From contig NC_080398.1 of the NCBI RefSeq assembly GCF_030265065.1, forward strand, positions 26,870,482-26,934,481: a DNA stretch of 64,000 nucleotides, given 5' to 3'. The notes beneath the pieces are model-generated. The model saw only the letters and a list, made by a program, of their open reading frames with translations. It was not told the DNA's origin and made no database searches. Both the position numbers and the translations under genes were made by a program. Below, piece by piece: positions 63,008 through 64,000 of the stretch. This DNA comes from Corythoichthys intestinalis (Eukaryota > Chordata > Actinopteri > Syngnathiformes > Syngnathidae). The stretch's first letter is position 1. The number at the start of each line of letters is the position of its first letter.

Positions 63008-64000
63008 AGGGCTGTCAAAATTAATCACATTAAAATTAGGGCTGTCAAACGATTAAAAATTTTAATCGAGTTAATTACAGCTTAAAATTAATTAATCGTA
63101 ATTAAGCGCAAATAATCGCAATTCAAACCATCTATAAAATATGCCATATTTTTCTGTAAATTATATATATATTCTGTAAAATAAATTGTTGGAATGGAAA
63201 GATAAGACACAAGATGGATATATACATTCAACATACGGTACATAAGTACTGTATTTGTTTATTATAACAATAAATCAACAAGATGGCAGTAACATTATTA
63301 ACATTCTGTTAAAGCGATCCATGGATAGAAAAACATGTAGTTCTTAAAAGATAAATGTTAGTACAAGTTATACAAATTTTATATTAAAACTCCTCTTAAT
63401 GTTTTCGTTTTAATAAAATTTGTAAAATTTTCAATCAAAAAATAAACTAGTAGCCCGCCATTGTTGATGTCAATAATTACTTACACAATGCTCATGGGTG
63501 CTGAAGTCTATAAAATCAGTCGCACCCAAGCGCCAGCAGAGGGCCGCAAAACTCCATAAAACATAATTAACATGTGGGCATTTCACTCTACTGACATTTA
63601 CCGCCCGTTAAAGCAATAATGTTGACAGCCCTAGTTAAAATATTTGACGCAATTAACGCACATGCCCCGCTCAGATTAAAATGACAGCAGTGTAATGTCC
63701 GCTTGTTACTTGTTACCTGTTATTTGTTGTTTGGCGCCCTCTGCTGGCGCTTGGGTCCAAATGATTTTATGGGTTTGGGGAGTGAGCATGGTGTAATGAC
63801 ATCAACAATGGCGAGCTACTAGTTTAAGAGGGGTTTTAATATAAAATTTCTATAACTTGTACTAACATTTATCTTTTAAGAACTACAAGTTTTTCTATCC
63901 ATGGATCGCTTTAAGAGAATGTTAAAAATGTTAATGGCATCTTGTTGATTTATTGTTATAATAAACAAATACAGTACTTATGTACCGTATGTTGAATGTA
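63008..64000. mobile_element. Family C hAT MITE, truncated by the window edge, with self-nesting
   Basis: It starts AGGGCTGTCAAAATTAATC and resumes at 63634 with ATATTTGACGCAATTAACGC, as in 34379-36144. A second member of the same family is inserted at 63037-63633. The right end lies outside the window. Confidence 0.8.
63037..63633. mobile_element. Family C hAT MITE nested in its own family
   Basis: Ends TAGGGCTGTCAAACG and GTTGACAGCCCTA. Flanks ATTAAAAT (63029-63036) and GTTAAAAT (63634-63641) agree at 7 of 8 bases. The body closely follows 7631-8436. Confidence 0.85.

Overview
This window is vertebrate nuclear DNA, almost certainly from a teleost fish. It holds intron-rich host genes with GT/AG junctions, and the spaces between exons are packed with repeat families typical of teleosts: hAT and Tc1 transposons, a tRNA SINE, L2-type LINE tails and a Gmr1-type LTR retrotransposon. 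The species cannot be told from the sequence alone.

Four host genes could be rebuilt exon by exon. On the minus strand, ing4 (8 exons, 249 codons, 23242 down to 13759) is a PHD-finger subunit of a histone acetyltransferase complex. Just upstream on the same strand, nop2 (14 exons, 754 codons, 38069 down to 23741) is a nucleolar rRNA m5C methyltransferase. Divergent from nop2, emg1 (5 exons, 237 codons, 41867 to 47304, plus strand) is an 18S rRNA pseudouridine N1-methyltransferase. At the right, the 3' part of an M13 (neprilysin/ECE/Kell-like) gene runs on the minus strand from 59248 to 50195. It has lost the zinc-binding and catalytic motifs of the family. Homologues of ING4, NOP2 and EMG1 lie in the human 12p13 region, so this is a rearranged piece of that conserved block. 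nop2 and emg1 both act in ribosome assembly and are divergently transcribed.

Region by region: 1-12.9 kb has no host gene and is a set of nested transposons up to four levels deep. A TATA-flanked MITE holds a THAP-domain transposon, which holds a hAT MITE, which holds both a young Gmr1-like LTR retrotransposon and another hAT MITE. 13.7-23.2 kb is ing4, with a 7.7 kb intron filled by hAT elements, a second THAP element and a SINE. 23.7-38.1 kb is nop2, with several nested hAT insertions in introns. 38.1-41.8 kb is the nop2/emg1 intergenic space: a hAT element carrying a solo LTR and a pogo/Tigger-like element. 41.9-47.3 kb is emg1, whose third intron holds two abutting Tc1 elements, one with a full-length transposase ORF. 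47.3-50 kb holds a hAT MITE and an L2-type LINE end. 50.2-64 kb is the M13-like gene with an 8.1 kb intron, then upstream intronic or intergenic DNA with a rearranged Tc1 and more hAT elements.

I found no CRISPR arrays, operons, rRNA genes or stand-alone tRNA genes. The most unusual points are the M13 family member without its metal site, two THAP transposons that both keep a THAP exon at one end and a convergent YqaJ-partner exon at the other, the Gmr1-type order with integrase before reverse transcriptase, a Tc1 copy rebuilt as a foldback, and a module with a YY1-like motif shared by otherwise different repeats.
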